NCBI GenBank assembly: GCA_003339645.1
Contig: QNUV01000099.1
Span: forward strand, 620,001-684,000
Length of the DNA: 64,000 nt
Source of the DNA: Microbacterium arborescens
GTDB lineage: Bacteria > Actinomycetota > Actinomycetes > Actinomycetales > Microbacteriaceae
Reading direction: 5' to 3'
Made by a program: the position numbers and the translations under genes. The stretch's first letter is position 1; each line of letters opens with the position of its first letter. Shown here piece after piece: positions 34,401-41,170 of this stretch. The notes beneath the pieces were generated by a model. It was not told the origin of the DNA. It ran no database searches and saw only the letters and a program-made list of their open reading frames with translations.

Positions 34401-34437
34401 CCCGTTCGAGATCGTGACGCTCCGCTTCGCCCGCTGA
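31408..34437 (+). CDS. Alpha-mannosidase, glycoside hydrolase family 38
   Basis: 1,009 residues, the usual length for bacterial GH38. The N-terminal accessory part (1-255) is followed by the catalytic barrel: VGHAHIDSAWLWPVRET (zinc ligands His265, His267/Asp269) and WLPDSFGYSGALPQI with the nucleophile Asp379. QFHDILPGSSIAWVY carries another metal-binding His-Asp pair. The rest is the beta-rich C-terminal region. No signal peptide: it acts on imported oligosaccharides, releasing mannose. With the upstream ABC genes and ROK regulator it makes a complete mannoside uptake and cleavage unit. Start ATG has GAAAGG upstream. Confidence 0.93.
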   Translation: MHDRSALALLRIDRFMRERLAPAIHRASHPLSVTAWDAPGEPVAFEEARAGEYRPIDVGQPWGRPWGTTWFRVTGDAPADWFDDGRPIPGTRAELVVDLGFTTGQAGFQCEAMVWSVDGRPLRGIAPFNNAAAEAVSPGGAIDVFVEGASNPDVGSIFTFAPTPVGDRATAGEDPVYVLRTVDVRLRDLEVTALLADTSALRGLAAQLDPASARRADILLALERMIDVVDPHDVASTAAAGRAVLAPVLAAPASASAHTLHAVGHAHIDSAWLWPVRETVRKVARTFSNVLSLMDEDPDFAFAASSAQQYAWVKEFYPDLFERIRARVAEGRFVPVGSMWVESDTNLPGAEALARQFIAGKGFFQREFGIDTPEVWLPDSFGYSGALPQIAKAAGARWFLTQKTSWNETNRMPHHTFRWEGIDGTRLFTHFPPVDSYNSVVSAAELAHAERNYADKGRGTVSLLPYGFGDGGGGPTREMTAAISRTTSLEGSPRVVHSTPRRFFETAEAEYPEPEVWVGELYLEFHRGTYTSQLATKQGNRRSEHLLREAELWATTATVRTGAPYPADRLARVWETVLLQQFHDILPGSSIAWVYQDAERNYAAVARELEEIIGDALTALAGAPEPGEATHELRVNAAPHARGAVAALGAAPAAPASRVRPERSPEGWVIDNGIVRVVVDDRGLIVSAVDVASGRDSVPPGAASALLQLHRDTPTQWDAWDVDVHYRNTVTDLVDLDALEVDGDELVVTRSFGSSRVAERIGLEAGSRTVSLGFELDWHESQKLLKLAFPVDVHTDSATSEVQFGHIERKTHTNTSWDAARFETVAQRWVRVGEPGFGVAVVNDSTYGHDITRAERSAGGGTISIVRLSLIRSALFPDPTQDQGRYALRVGMVVGADVEDAVVEGYRLNLPERVVTGTASVIEPIVTAADPGVVVEAVKLAEDGSGDVVVRLYEALGRRVDTAVRPGFAALAVVQTDLLEREATASALVDDAVPLSLRPFEIVTLRFAR

Positions 34438-34468
34438 CGACGCGCGCCCCGCGGCGAGTCGCCAGCTT

Positions 34469-34531
34469 CGGAGGATGTCGCAAACGTCGGACCGACGCGC
34501 ACGATGAGTCCGATGTTCGCGACATCCTCCG
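34469..34531. repeat. Long extragenic inverted repeat A (24-bp arms)
   Basis: Arms 34469-34492 and 34508-34531 pair at 22 of 24 positions (core GGAGGATGTCGC / GCGACATCCTCC) around a 15-nt loop. It lies 31 bp after the mannosidase stop. It may terminate that operon or be a REP-like repeat; element B at 41621 has the same loop length. Confidence 0.65.
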
Positions 34532-34584
34532 CCGTTGACGCGGGCCCAGACGCGTATTTGTTCCGGCGCGCCACGCGCCCGCGG

Positions 34585-34630
34585 CACATCATGTAGTGGC
34601 TGAATCGAGATCCGACCCCCATATCTGGGG
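34585..34630. promoter_or_regulatory. Two candidate NrdR boxes upstream of nrdD
   Basis: CACATCATGTAGTG (34585-34598) and CCCCATATCTGGGG (34617-34630) are both dyads and start exactly 32 bp apart, the three-turn spacing of tandem NrdR boxes before ribonucleotide-reductase genes. The first resembles actinobacterial NrdR sites; the second matches only in its central ATAT and symmetry. They end 20 bp before nrdD. Confidence 0.4.
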
Positions 34631-34650
34631 AATCTCGTGAAGGGACTCAC

Positions 34651-36447
34651 ATGACCACGCGCTCCATCGTCGTCCGGACGACCGTCGACGAGTATCTGCA
34701 GAAGCACGACTGGCGCGTCAACGCGAACGCGAATCAGGGCTACAGCCTGGGCGGGCTCATCCTCAACGCCTCCGGCAAGCTCATCGCCAACTACTGGCTC
34801 GACGAGGTCTATGCGCCCGAGGCGGGCGCCGCGCACCGCGACGGCGACATCCACATCCACGATCTCGATGTCTTCGCCGGCTACTGCGCCGGGTGGTCGC
34901 TGCGACAGCTCCTCGAGCAGGGGTTCAACGGCGTGCCCGGCGCGATCTCGTCGGCTCCGCCGAAGCACTTTTCGAGCGCCCTCGGTCAGATCGTCAACTT
35001 CCTGGGCACCCTCCAGAACGAGTGGGCGGGCGCCCAGGCGTTCAGCTCGTTCGACACCTACCTCGCGCCCTTCGTGCGGCTCGACGGGCTCGACGAATCA
35101 GCCGTGCGCCAGGGCGTCCAGGAGCTCGTGTTCAACCTCAACGTGCCGTCGCGGTGGGGTACCCAGACCCCGTTCACCAACCTCACCTTCGACTGGACCT
35201 GCCCCGACGACCTCGCCGACGAGCGCCCGCTCGTGGCCGGTCGCCTCGCCGACTTCACGTACGGCGATCTGGCGCCCGAGATGGCGATGATCAACCGCGC
35301 CTTCCTGTCGGTCATGACGGAGGGCGACGCCGACGGCCGGGCGTTCACCTTTCCCATCCCGACGTACAACATCACGAAGGACTTCGACTGGGATGCGCCG
35401 GAGGTCGACGCGCTGTTCGGGATGACGGCGAAGTACGGCCTGCCCTACTTCCAGAACTTCGTGAACTCCGACCTCGACCCCGGAATGATCCGGTCGATGT
35501 GCTGCCGCCTGCAGCTCGACCTCACAGAGCTCCTCAAGCGCGGCAACGGTCTGTTCGGCTCGGCCGAGCAGACCGGTTCCATCGGCGTCGTCACCGTCAA
35601 CTGCGCCCGGCTCGGGTTCGTGCACGCCGGCGACCGGGCCGGCCTGTACGCGCAGCTCGACCGACTGCTCGAGATCGCCCGTGACAGCCTCGAGGCCAAG
35701 CGCGCCGTCATCGGGCGCCACCTCGACGCCGGCCTCTACCCCTACAGCAGGCGGTACCTCGGCACCCTCGCGAACCACTTCTCCACGATCGGGGTCAACG
35801 GTCTCAACGAGGCGGTGCGCAACTTCACCGACGACGGGCACGACATCACCACCGAGGAGGGGATGCGGTTCGCCGCAGACCTGCTCGACCACGTGCGCGC
35901 GCGCATGGTGGAGTTCCAGGAGCAGACGGGGCACCTCTACAATCTCGAGGCAACACCGGCCGAGTCGGCGACCTACCGCTTCGCCCGCGCCGACATCGCG
36001 CGTTTCGCGGGCATCCGTCACGCCGGCACGGCGGACAACCCGTACTACACGAACTCGTCGCAGCTGCCAGTGGCCTTCACCGACGATCCGTTCCTCGCGA
36101 TGGAGCTGCAGGAGGGTCTGCAGCAGAAGTACACCGGCGGCACCGTGCTGCACCTGTACATGGGCGAGGCCGCCCCGACGGCCGAGGCATGCAAGGCTCT
36201 CGTGCGCCGTTCGCTCGAGCGGATCCGCATCCCGTACATCACGATCACGCCGACGTTCTCGATCTGCCCGCAGCACGGGTACCTGTCCGGCGACCACGCG
36301 TCATGTCCGCAGTGTCTCGCCGAATGCGAGGTGTGGACGCGGGTGATGGGCTACTTCCGCCCGGTCTCGTCGTTCAACATCGGCAAGCGCGGCGAGGCGG
36401 CCGAGCGGGTTTCGTTCTCGTACGACCGCGCCGCGCTGGTCGGGTGA
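34651..36447 (+). CDS. nrdD: Anaerobic (class III) ribonucleoside-triphosphate reductase
   Basis: Makes deoxyribonucleotides without oxygen using a glycyl radical. 598 residues, shorter than E. coli NrdD (about 712), with no N-terminal ATP-cone: it starts directly with the TVDEYLQKHDWRVNANANQG region, so dATP activity control is probably absent. DGDIHIHDLD and MCCRLQLDL belong to the active-site barrel. C-terminal zinc ligands are CPQHGYLSGDHASCPQC, and the glycyl radical site is Gly567 in RVMGYF, followed by FNIGKRGE. AAGGGA precedes the ATG. The activase gene follows with a 1-bp gap. Confidence 0.95.
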   Translation: MTTRSIVVRTTVDEYLQKHDWRVNANANQGYSLGGLILNASGKLIANYWLDEVYAPEAGAAHRDGDIHIHDLDVFAGYCAGWSLRQLLEQGFNGVPGAISSAPPKHFSSALGQIVNFLGTLQNEWAGAQAFSSFDTYLAPFVRLDGLDESAVRQGVQELVFNLNVPSRWGTQTPFTNLTFDWTCPDDLADERPLVAGRLADFTYGDLAPEMAMINRAFLSVMTEGDADGRAFTFPIPTYNITKDFDWDAPEVDALFGMTAKYGLPYFQNFVNSDLDPGMIRSMCCRLQLDLTELLKRGNGLFGSAEQTGSIGVVTVNCARLGFVHAGDRAGLYAQLDRLLEIARDSLEAKRAVIGRHLDAGLYPYSRRYLGTLANHFSTIGVNGLNEAVRNFTDDGHDITTEEGMRFAADLLDHVRARMVEFQEQTGHLYNLEATPAESATYRFARADIARFAGIRHAGTADNPYYTNSSQLPVAFTDDPFLAMELQEGLQQKYTGGTVLHLYMGEAAPTAEACKALVRRSLERIRIPYITITPTFSICPQHGYLSGDHASCPQCLAECEVWTRVMGYFRPVSSFNIGKRGEAAERVSFSYDRAALVG

Positions 36448-36448
36448 C

Positions 36449-37174
36449 GTGCCCGTCGTTGCGGGCCGCAGCGCAGCCGAGCTGCGCATCGCAGGGCTCT
36501 CGCGGTTCTCGACGGTCGATTGGCCCGGCCGCCTGGTGGCGACCGTGTTCCTCCAGGGATGCCCGTGGGACTGCCGCTACTGCCACAATCCCGATCTGAT
36601 CGATCCGCGCGAGCGCGGCAGCATGCCGTGGGAGGCGGTCGCCGCCTTCCTCGGCGAGCGCCGCGGTCTGCTCGACGGGGTGGTCTTCTCGGGCGGTGAG
36701 CCGACGATGCAACGGGCCCTCCCCGACGCGGTCGCACGGACCCGCGAGCTCGGGTTCGACGTCGGGCTGCACACGGGCGGCGCCTACCCGCACATGCTCG
36801 ATGCCGTGCTGCCGGCGCTGTCGTGGATCGGCCTCGATGTGAAAGCGGGAGCCGACGACTACGCCCGGGTGACGGGCCGGGGTCCGAGCGGACGCGCTGC
36901 GCTGCGCTCGCTCGACCTCGTGCTCGCCGCCCAGCGCGAGCGCGCCGCCTCGCGGCATCCGCTCGACGTCGAGGTCCGCACGACGGTGCACCCCGACCTC
37001 ATCGACGACACCCGACTCGGTGATCTCGGCGAGCTGCTGGCCGACCGCGGTGTGCGGCGGTGGGCGATCCAGCGGTTCCGCGCGACGGGCAGTCGCTGCG
37101 GCGAACCGGCATCGCCGCCGCTGCGGCTCGACCGCCTACCGCGGGAGAGGTTCGAACGGGTCGAGGTGAGATGA
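36449..37174 (+). CDS. nrdG: Anaerobic ribonucleotide reductase activase (radical SAM)
   Basis: Cleaves S-adenosylmethionine with a [4Fe-4S] cluster and places the glycyl radical on NrdD. 241 residues; cluster motif CPWDCRYC (CX3CX2C) in VFLQGCPWDCRYCHNPDL, and the SAM-binding GGEPTMQ. GTG start 2 bases past the nrdD stop indicates co-translation. It resembles the slightly longer NrdG2/YjjW-like group rather than short E. coli NrdG (about 154 residues). The C-terminal part is a partial barrel without extra clusters. Confidence 0.92.
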   Translation: MPVVAGRSAAELRIAGLSRFSTVDWPGRLVATVFLQGCPWDCRYCHNPDLIDPRERGSMPWEAVAAFLGERRGLLDGVVFSGGEPTMQRALPDAVARTRELGFDVGLHTGGAYPHMLDAVLPALSWIGLDVKAGADDYARVTGRGPSGRAALRSLDLVLAAQRERAASRHPLDVEVRTTVHPDLIDDTRLGDLGELLADRGVRRWAIQRFRATGSRCGEPASPPLRLDRLPRERFERVEVR

Positions 37175-37201
37175 GGCGTGGCGGCGCCATCACGGCGGGC
37201 C

Positions 37202-37798
37202 TCAGCGCACACCCCGCGCGGTGAGGGCGTCGCCGAGCTCGTCGGCGTGCTTCAGCGCGAGCACGATGAACGCCAGCGCGGAGGAGCGGATGCCGCCTCT
37301 CGCGCCCCGGGCACGGTGCGCCTCGCTCACGTCGCGGGCGATCCGGGCGAGGTGCGGAACGGATCCGAGCGCGACGACGAGGAGGAGGGAGATGCGCTCG
37401 GGGTCGGCGCCGATCACCCGAGTAGGACCGAGGGCACGCTCGAAGAGGTCGAGCAGCGCGACGACGGGGGTCGTCAGCGCCAGCAGCGCGGCGAGCAGGA
37501 TCGCGGCCAGGATGCGCACGGTCCCGATGACGGCCGGCTCGATCCCGAGGAAGATGAGCTGACCGGCGAGCGCGACGATCGCGAGCCAGCGCAACGCCCA
37601 GATCTGTCGGACCAGCTCGCGCCAGCCTGTTCCGGGAACGGCGTAGCAGGCCAGGCACAGGCCCGCGGCGGCCATCGCGGTCGCCGGCGCTGCGGGAAGC
37701 AACGACACCGTCATCACCAGGCCGAGGATGAGCACGGTCTTCGGCCCCGTCGGGAGCCGGTGCCAGCCGCGCGCGCTCGGCCGGTAGAGCGTCAGCAT
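37202..37798 (-). CDS. bioN: Biotin ECF transporter transmembrane protein BioN
   Basis: EcfT-type scaffold protein of 198 residues linking the ATPase to the substrate-binding BioY. Four to five hydrophobic helices (from TGPKTVLILGLVMTVSLLP on), then the coupling helices with the Ala-Arg-Gly motifs in SEAHRARGARGG and, at the very end, DALTARGVR. Start ATG chosen 25 bp after the bioM stop; the longer frame covers the bioM end. Last gene of bioYMN, convergent with nrdG. Confidence 0.88.
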   Translation of the reverse strand: MLTLYRPSARGWHRLPTGPKTVLILGLVMTVSLLPAAPATAMAAAGLCLACYAVPGTGWRELVRQIWALRWLAIVALAGQLIFLGIEPAVIGTVRILAAILLAALLALTTPVVALLDLFERALGPTRVIGADPERISLLLVVALGSVPHLARIARDVSEAHRARGARGGIRSSALAFIVLALKHADELGDALTARGVR

Positions 37799-37823
37799 CG
37801 CGTCGCGGCCGGGCCGGTCGACG

Positions 37824-38510
37824 TCATCGCCACGTCCTCGCGTACGCGTCGGCGACCGAGGCCGCGTCTCCCACGGCGACGACACGTCCCGCTGCGACGT
37901 GCACGCCGATCTCGCACCGTCGCGCGAGGTCGAGGTCGTGGGTCACGAGCAGCAGCCGGTGGCCGGCGTCGTCGAAGAGATGCCCCGCGATGAGGGCGGC
38001 GTTCCGCCCGTCGAGGAACGCGGTCGGCTCATCCGCGACGACGAGCTCGGGCTCGCGCACGAACGCTCCGCACAGCGCGAGCAGCTGCTTCTGCCCGCCC
38101 GACAGCTCGTGCGCGGGGTGGTCGCGAAGGCCGGTGAGGCCGAACCGTGCGAGCGCCCGGTCGACCCGCGCAGCACGGTCGGCGCGGGAGGCGCGATCGC
38201 CGCGAAGCGAGAAGGCGACGTCCTCGGCGACCGTGGGCATGACGATCTGCGCGTCCGGGTTGCTGAAGACGATCGCGACACGGCGCCGCAGCTCGACAGC
38301 ATCCCGTACCGGGTCGCAGCCGAGCACCCGAACCTCCCCCGACGTCGGTCGCACGAGGCCGCCGATGAGCCGCGCGAACGTCGACTTGCCCGATCCGTTG
38401 TCGCCGACCACCGCGATCGTGCGAGCGTCGAGGTCGAGCGTGAGGGGCTCCAGCACCTGCACATCGCCGAGTCGTACGGACGCGGCCTCGAGCCGGATGC
38501 TACCCGTCAT
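37824..38510 (-). CDS. bioM: Biotin ECF transporter ATPase BioM
   Basis: 228 residues. Walker A VVGDNGSGKSTFARL, Q-loop VFSNPDAQIVMPTVAEDVAF (typical of EcfA-type ATPases), signature ELSGGQKQLLAL, Walker B ELVVADEPTAFLD and switch VTHDLDLA. It powers biotin uptake with BioN and BioY. ATGA overlap with bioY ensures coupled translation. A single ATPase gene is present, so it acts as a homodimer, as in other BioMNY systems. Confidence 0.93.
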   Translation of the reverse strand: MTGSIRLEAASVRLGDVQVLEPLTLDLDARTIAVVGDNGSGKSTFARLIGGLVRPTSGEVRVLGCDPVRDAVELRRRVAIVFSNPDAQIVMPTVAEDVAFSLRGDRASRADRAARVDRALARFGLTGLRDHPAHELSGGQKQLLALCGAFVREPELVVADEPTAFLDGRNAALIAGHLFDDAGHRLLLVTHDLDLARRCEIGVHVAAGRVVAVGDAASVADAYARTWR

Positions 38511-39148
38511 GCCGAGGCGGAGCTCACGCTCGGCGCATCGGTCTCGACCCGGGCACTGCCACGCGGCGCCCACGTGCGCCGGAAGGCGCGGGGGTAGCCG
38601 CGCACGAGGGCCCCGACCACAAGCGTCGCGACGACGACCTTGACGATGTCGCCCGGCACGAAGGCGAGATTCGCCAGCGCGGCCTGCTCGACCGGCAGAC
38701 GCAGCACGAGGCTCTGGACCGGGATGCCGCACGCGTACACGACCAGCACACCGCCCACGAGGAGCCCGGCCGCGGTGCGCCACCACACGGGACGCCGGCC
38801 GCCGGCGTGGACGATGAGCCCGACCACCACGGCGCCGACGAGCCAGCCGACGAGGTAGCCCGCCGTCGGACCGGCGAAGACCGCGATCCCGCCGCGGCCG
38901 CCCGCGAGGAGCGGCAGTCCGACGGCGACGAGAGCGAGGAACGTGCCGACCGAGGCCGCCCCGACGACAGGCCCGAGCACGGCACCCGCGAGCATCACGC
39001 CGAGGGTCTGCGCCGTGATCGGCACACCCCCGAACAGCGGGAACGACCCGGGCAGCCCGAGCACGGCGATCAGCGCCGCGAACACGGCGGCACGGGCGAG
39101 GTCGGTCGCATCGAGCGCGGCACGCGACGCAGGGATCGACGGGGTCAT
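38507..39148 (-). CDS. bioY: Biotin transporter substrate-binding subunit BioY
   Basis: S-component of 213 residues with six hydrophobic helices. Conserved family segments are GSFPLFGGVPITAQTLGVML, GGRGGIAVFAGPTAGYLVG (biotin-binding loop region) and the C-terminal AFVPGDIVKVVVATL. AGGAGG before the ATG is near-perfect. First gene of bioYMN, divergent from a TetR regulator; two BioQ-like boxes lie in the 51-bp gap, so the operon should be repressed when biotin is plentiful. Confidence 0.95.
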   Translation of the reverse strand: MTPSIPASRAALDATDLARAAVFAALIAVLGLPGSFPLFGGVPITAQTLGVMLAGAVLGPVVGAASVGTFLALVAVGLPLLAGGRGGIAVFAGPTAGYLVGWLVGAVVVGLIVHAGGRRPVWWRTAAGLLVGGVLVVYACGIPVQSLVLRLPVEQAALANLAFVPGDIVKVVVATLVVGALVRGYPRAFRRTWAPRGSARVETDAPSVSSASA

Positions 39149-39156
39149 GATTCCTC

Positions 39157-39186
39157 CTGAACACCGTTCACGTGAACGGCGTTCAG
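39157..39186. promoter_or_regulatory. Tandem BioQ-type operator between bioY and the TetR gene
   Basis: Two boxes, TGAAC-ACC-GTTCA (39158-39170) and TGAAC-GGC-GTTCA (39173-39185), 2 bp apart, form a 30-bp near-perfect dyad. The half-sites and 3-bp spacing match the BioQ motif known from Corynebacterium. TAGAGT (39188-39193) lies next to it, 6 bp before the TetR ATG, so binding should block both directions. Confidence 0.8.
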
Positions 39187-39199
39187 GTAGAGTAGCCCC

Positions 39200-39850
39200 A
39201 TGATCGCCAACGACTCAAACCGAGGGGGCCGAGCGACGCGACGCTCGCGGGACGACGTCGTCGACGCCGCTCTCGACCTGCTCGACCGCGTCGGGCTGCC
39301 CGACCTGTCGATGCGGCGTCTCGCCGATCATCTCGGCGTGCAGCCGAGCGCGCTGTACTGGCACGTCGAGAACAAGCAGCAGCTGCTCGCGGCCGTGAGC
39401 GCACGCATCCTCGGTCCGGTGAGCGCAGATCACGCCGACGGCGCGACCCTCGACGTCGCCGCGCGAGACGTCGCCGTGCGTCTGCACGACAGCCTGCTCG
39501 CCTACCGCGACGGCGCCGAGGTCGTCTCCAGCTCGCTCGCGCTCGGGCTCGTCGAGCCGCCCGCGCACGCACGGCTCCGCGCCGTCGCGCTCGAGCGCGG
39601 TGAGCCGGCCGCTCTCGCCGACACGATCGGCGACGCCATCACGCATTTCGTCGTCGGCTTCACCTTCCACCAGCAGCAGCGCCGCAGCGCCGACGCGTGG
39701 GGCGCGGCCTCCGGCGGCGTCGCCGCCTCACCCGAGCGCATCGCCGACGGCGACGACGACGGCTTCACCGCGGCGCTCGACCTGATCATCGCGGGGGCGA
39801 CGACGGTGCTCGCCGGCGGCGCCACACAGCATCCAGCACCCCGGCGATGA
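39200..39850 (+). CDS. bioQ: TetR-family regulator, probable biotin repressor BioQ
   Basis: 216 residues. Helix-turn-helix at about 15-62 (RDDVVDAALDLLDRVGLPDL, then LADHLGVQPSALYWHVENKQ) and a helical ligand domain with TetR_C-type sequence (HFVVGFTFHQQQRR). The name rests on position: it is divergent from bioYMN and faces two perfect BioQ-type boxes. BioQ repressors need the biotin ligase or a biotinyl product to act, so a direct ligand is uncertain. Leaderless box TAGAGT fixes the ATG. Its last 65 bp overlap, in the opposite direction, the DUF2809 gene. Confidence 0.82.
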   Translation: MIANDSNRGGRATRRSRDDVVDAALDLLDRVGLPDLSMRRLADHLGVQPSALYWHVENKQQLLAAVSARILGPVSADHADGATLDVAARDVAVRLHDSLLAYRDGAEVVSSSLALGLVEPPAHARLRAVALERGEPAALADTIGDAITHFVVGFTFHQQQRRSADAWGAASGGVAASPERIADGDDDGFTAALDLIIAGATTVLAGGATQHPAPRR

Positions 39851-40190
39851 CGATCGTCACGACGTACACGAGCAGGTCGCGCGCGTCGAACACCGTTCCG
39901 AGCACCAGGACCGCCGGCGGGAAGACGGCGGCCGCCCGCGCGGGCAGATCGCTCAGCTGCAGCAGCTCGACCGCGATGCACCAGACGCCGGCGACCGCCG
40001 CGACGACGACGGTTGCGGCACGGGATGCGACAGCGACGACGAGGACGTAGATCAACACGGCATACAGCGCGTCACCGGCGATGTCGGTCGCCGCGGTGTC
40101 GGGCAGGATGCCGTGGACGACGAGTCCCGCCGCGACGACCGCGACAGCCAGCGCGGCCGCACCCCAGCGCCGAGCGGCGGGGCCGGTCAC
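39786..40190 (-). CDS. DUF2809 family membrane protein
   Basis: 134 residues, four to five hydrophobic helices almost without loops. Family-typical residues: DIAGDALYAVLIYVL, CIAVELLQLSDLPARA and VLGTVFDARDLLVYVV. Function of the family is unknown. The GTG start overlaps the stop of the NUDIX-NYN gene (GTGA), so it is translated after it. The C-terminal 65 bp overlap the end of the convergent regulator gene. Confidence 0.78.
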   Translation of the reverse strand: MTGPAARRWGAAALAVAVVAAGLVVHGILPDTAATDIAGDALYAVLIYVLVVAVASRAATVVVAAVAGVWCIAVELLQLSDLPARAAAVFPPAVLVLGTVFDARDLLVYVVTIVIAGVLDAVWRRRRAPSSPPR

Positions 40191-41077
40191 AGGCGGTCGC
40201 GGAGCCACGACGTCGAGACCGCCCGGGCCCCCACCGCCTCGACGCGAGCGCGCAGCTCGCGGTCCGACGTCACGACGCTGACCCGCTCCCCCGCGGCCAG
40301 GGCGGCGGTGGTCGCCTGGACGATCGCATCGTCGCCGGAGGCCGGGGCGCGAGTGAGCTCGACCCCGGCGGGGGCGGCGACGTCGCGGGCCTGCCCTTCG
40401 ACGACCGCCACCACGCGCGGGAACCAGATGTCCTCGGGAAGCTCCAGGCCCGCGGCATCCGTCCCCCGCTCGGCCAGCGCGGCCACCCGGGCGAGCAGCC
40501 GATCGGCGGCTCCGGCGCGGTCGCGCCACCAGCCGTCGGGGACCGAACCGACCACGTTCGCGACGTCCACGATGACGGTCGGACGCACCGAGAGCAGGCT
40601 GCGCAGCCGCGGCCAGGATGCCGCGAACCCGGGATGCAGCGGGAACGACTCGACCTCGTCGAGAGGAACCCACGCGAGCTCGCGGCTCTCGGGATCGCTG
40701 ATGACCGGGTGGAAGGGCGTCGTGACGTCGGCCACGAGGGTGCCGTAGGTCCACACGCCGACATCGAGCACCGACAGGAACCGCGGCGCGACGGCATCCG
40801 CGGGAACGCCGGCCTCTTCGGCCGACTCGCGCAGCGCTCCCTCGCGCGCGGACTCCCCCGCGTGACGCGCACCGCCGGGAAGACCCCAGGTGTCGCCGAA
40901 GTGGCTCCACGACACCCGGTGCTGCAGCAGCACGCCGCGCTCCGGGTCGACGGCCAGCAGACCCGCGGCACCGAAGCGCCCCCAGTACCGCTCCCCCGAC
41001 GGCGCGACGACCCAGGCGTCGCCGGGATCGCGCGGGCCATGTGGCGGGCGCGGGGCGTCGGCGGGATCGTCGGTCAT
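40187..41077 (-). CDS. NUDIX hydrolase fused to a NYN/PIN-like nuclease domain
   Basis: 296 residues with two domains. Residues about 20-150: NUDIX fold with a complete box at 69-91 (GARHAGESAREGALRESAEE, ending AGV) and WGLPGG before it; such enzymes hydrolyse nucleoside-diphosphate derivatives. Residues about 165-296: VIVDVANVVGSVPDGWW, then ASGDDAIV and VVTSDRELRARV, with acidic residues Asp171, Asp249/250 and Asp272 placed as in NYN/PIN-type metal nucleases. A joined cap- or nucleotide-clearing and RNase role is a guess. ATG start; CAGGCT 6 bp upstream is a weak leaderless box. Coupled to the DUF2809 gene. Confidence 0.82.
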   Translation of the reverse strand: MTDDPADAPRPPHGPRDPGDAWVVAPSGERYWGRFGAAGLLAVDPERGVLLQHRVSWSHFGDTWGLPGGARHAGESAREGALRESAEEAGVPADAVAPRFLSVLDVGVWTYGTLVADVTTPFHPVISDPESRELAWVPLDEVESFPLHPGFAASWPRLRSLLSVRPTVIVDVANVVGSVPDGWWRDRAGAADRLLARVAALAERGTDAAGLELPEDIWFPRVVAVVEGQARDVAAPAGVELTRAPASGDDAIVQATTAALAAGERVSVVTSDRELRARVEAVGARAVSTSWLRDRL

Positions 41078-41170
41078 CCTCACAGCCTGACACAGCCGGG
41101 GTCCGCGGGCTCGTGATTGGCATCGTGTTACCAGCGGGGTCTCCTCGCCGCTGCGACGCACAATGGGGAC

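Noticed and set aside
39149-39199. Riboswitch or leader RNA before bioY
   Set aside because: The gap is only 51 bp and is fully occupied by the two operator boxes, ribosome-binding site and -10 box.
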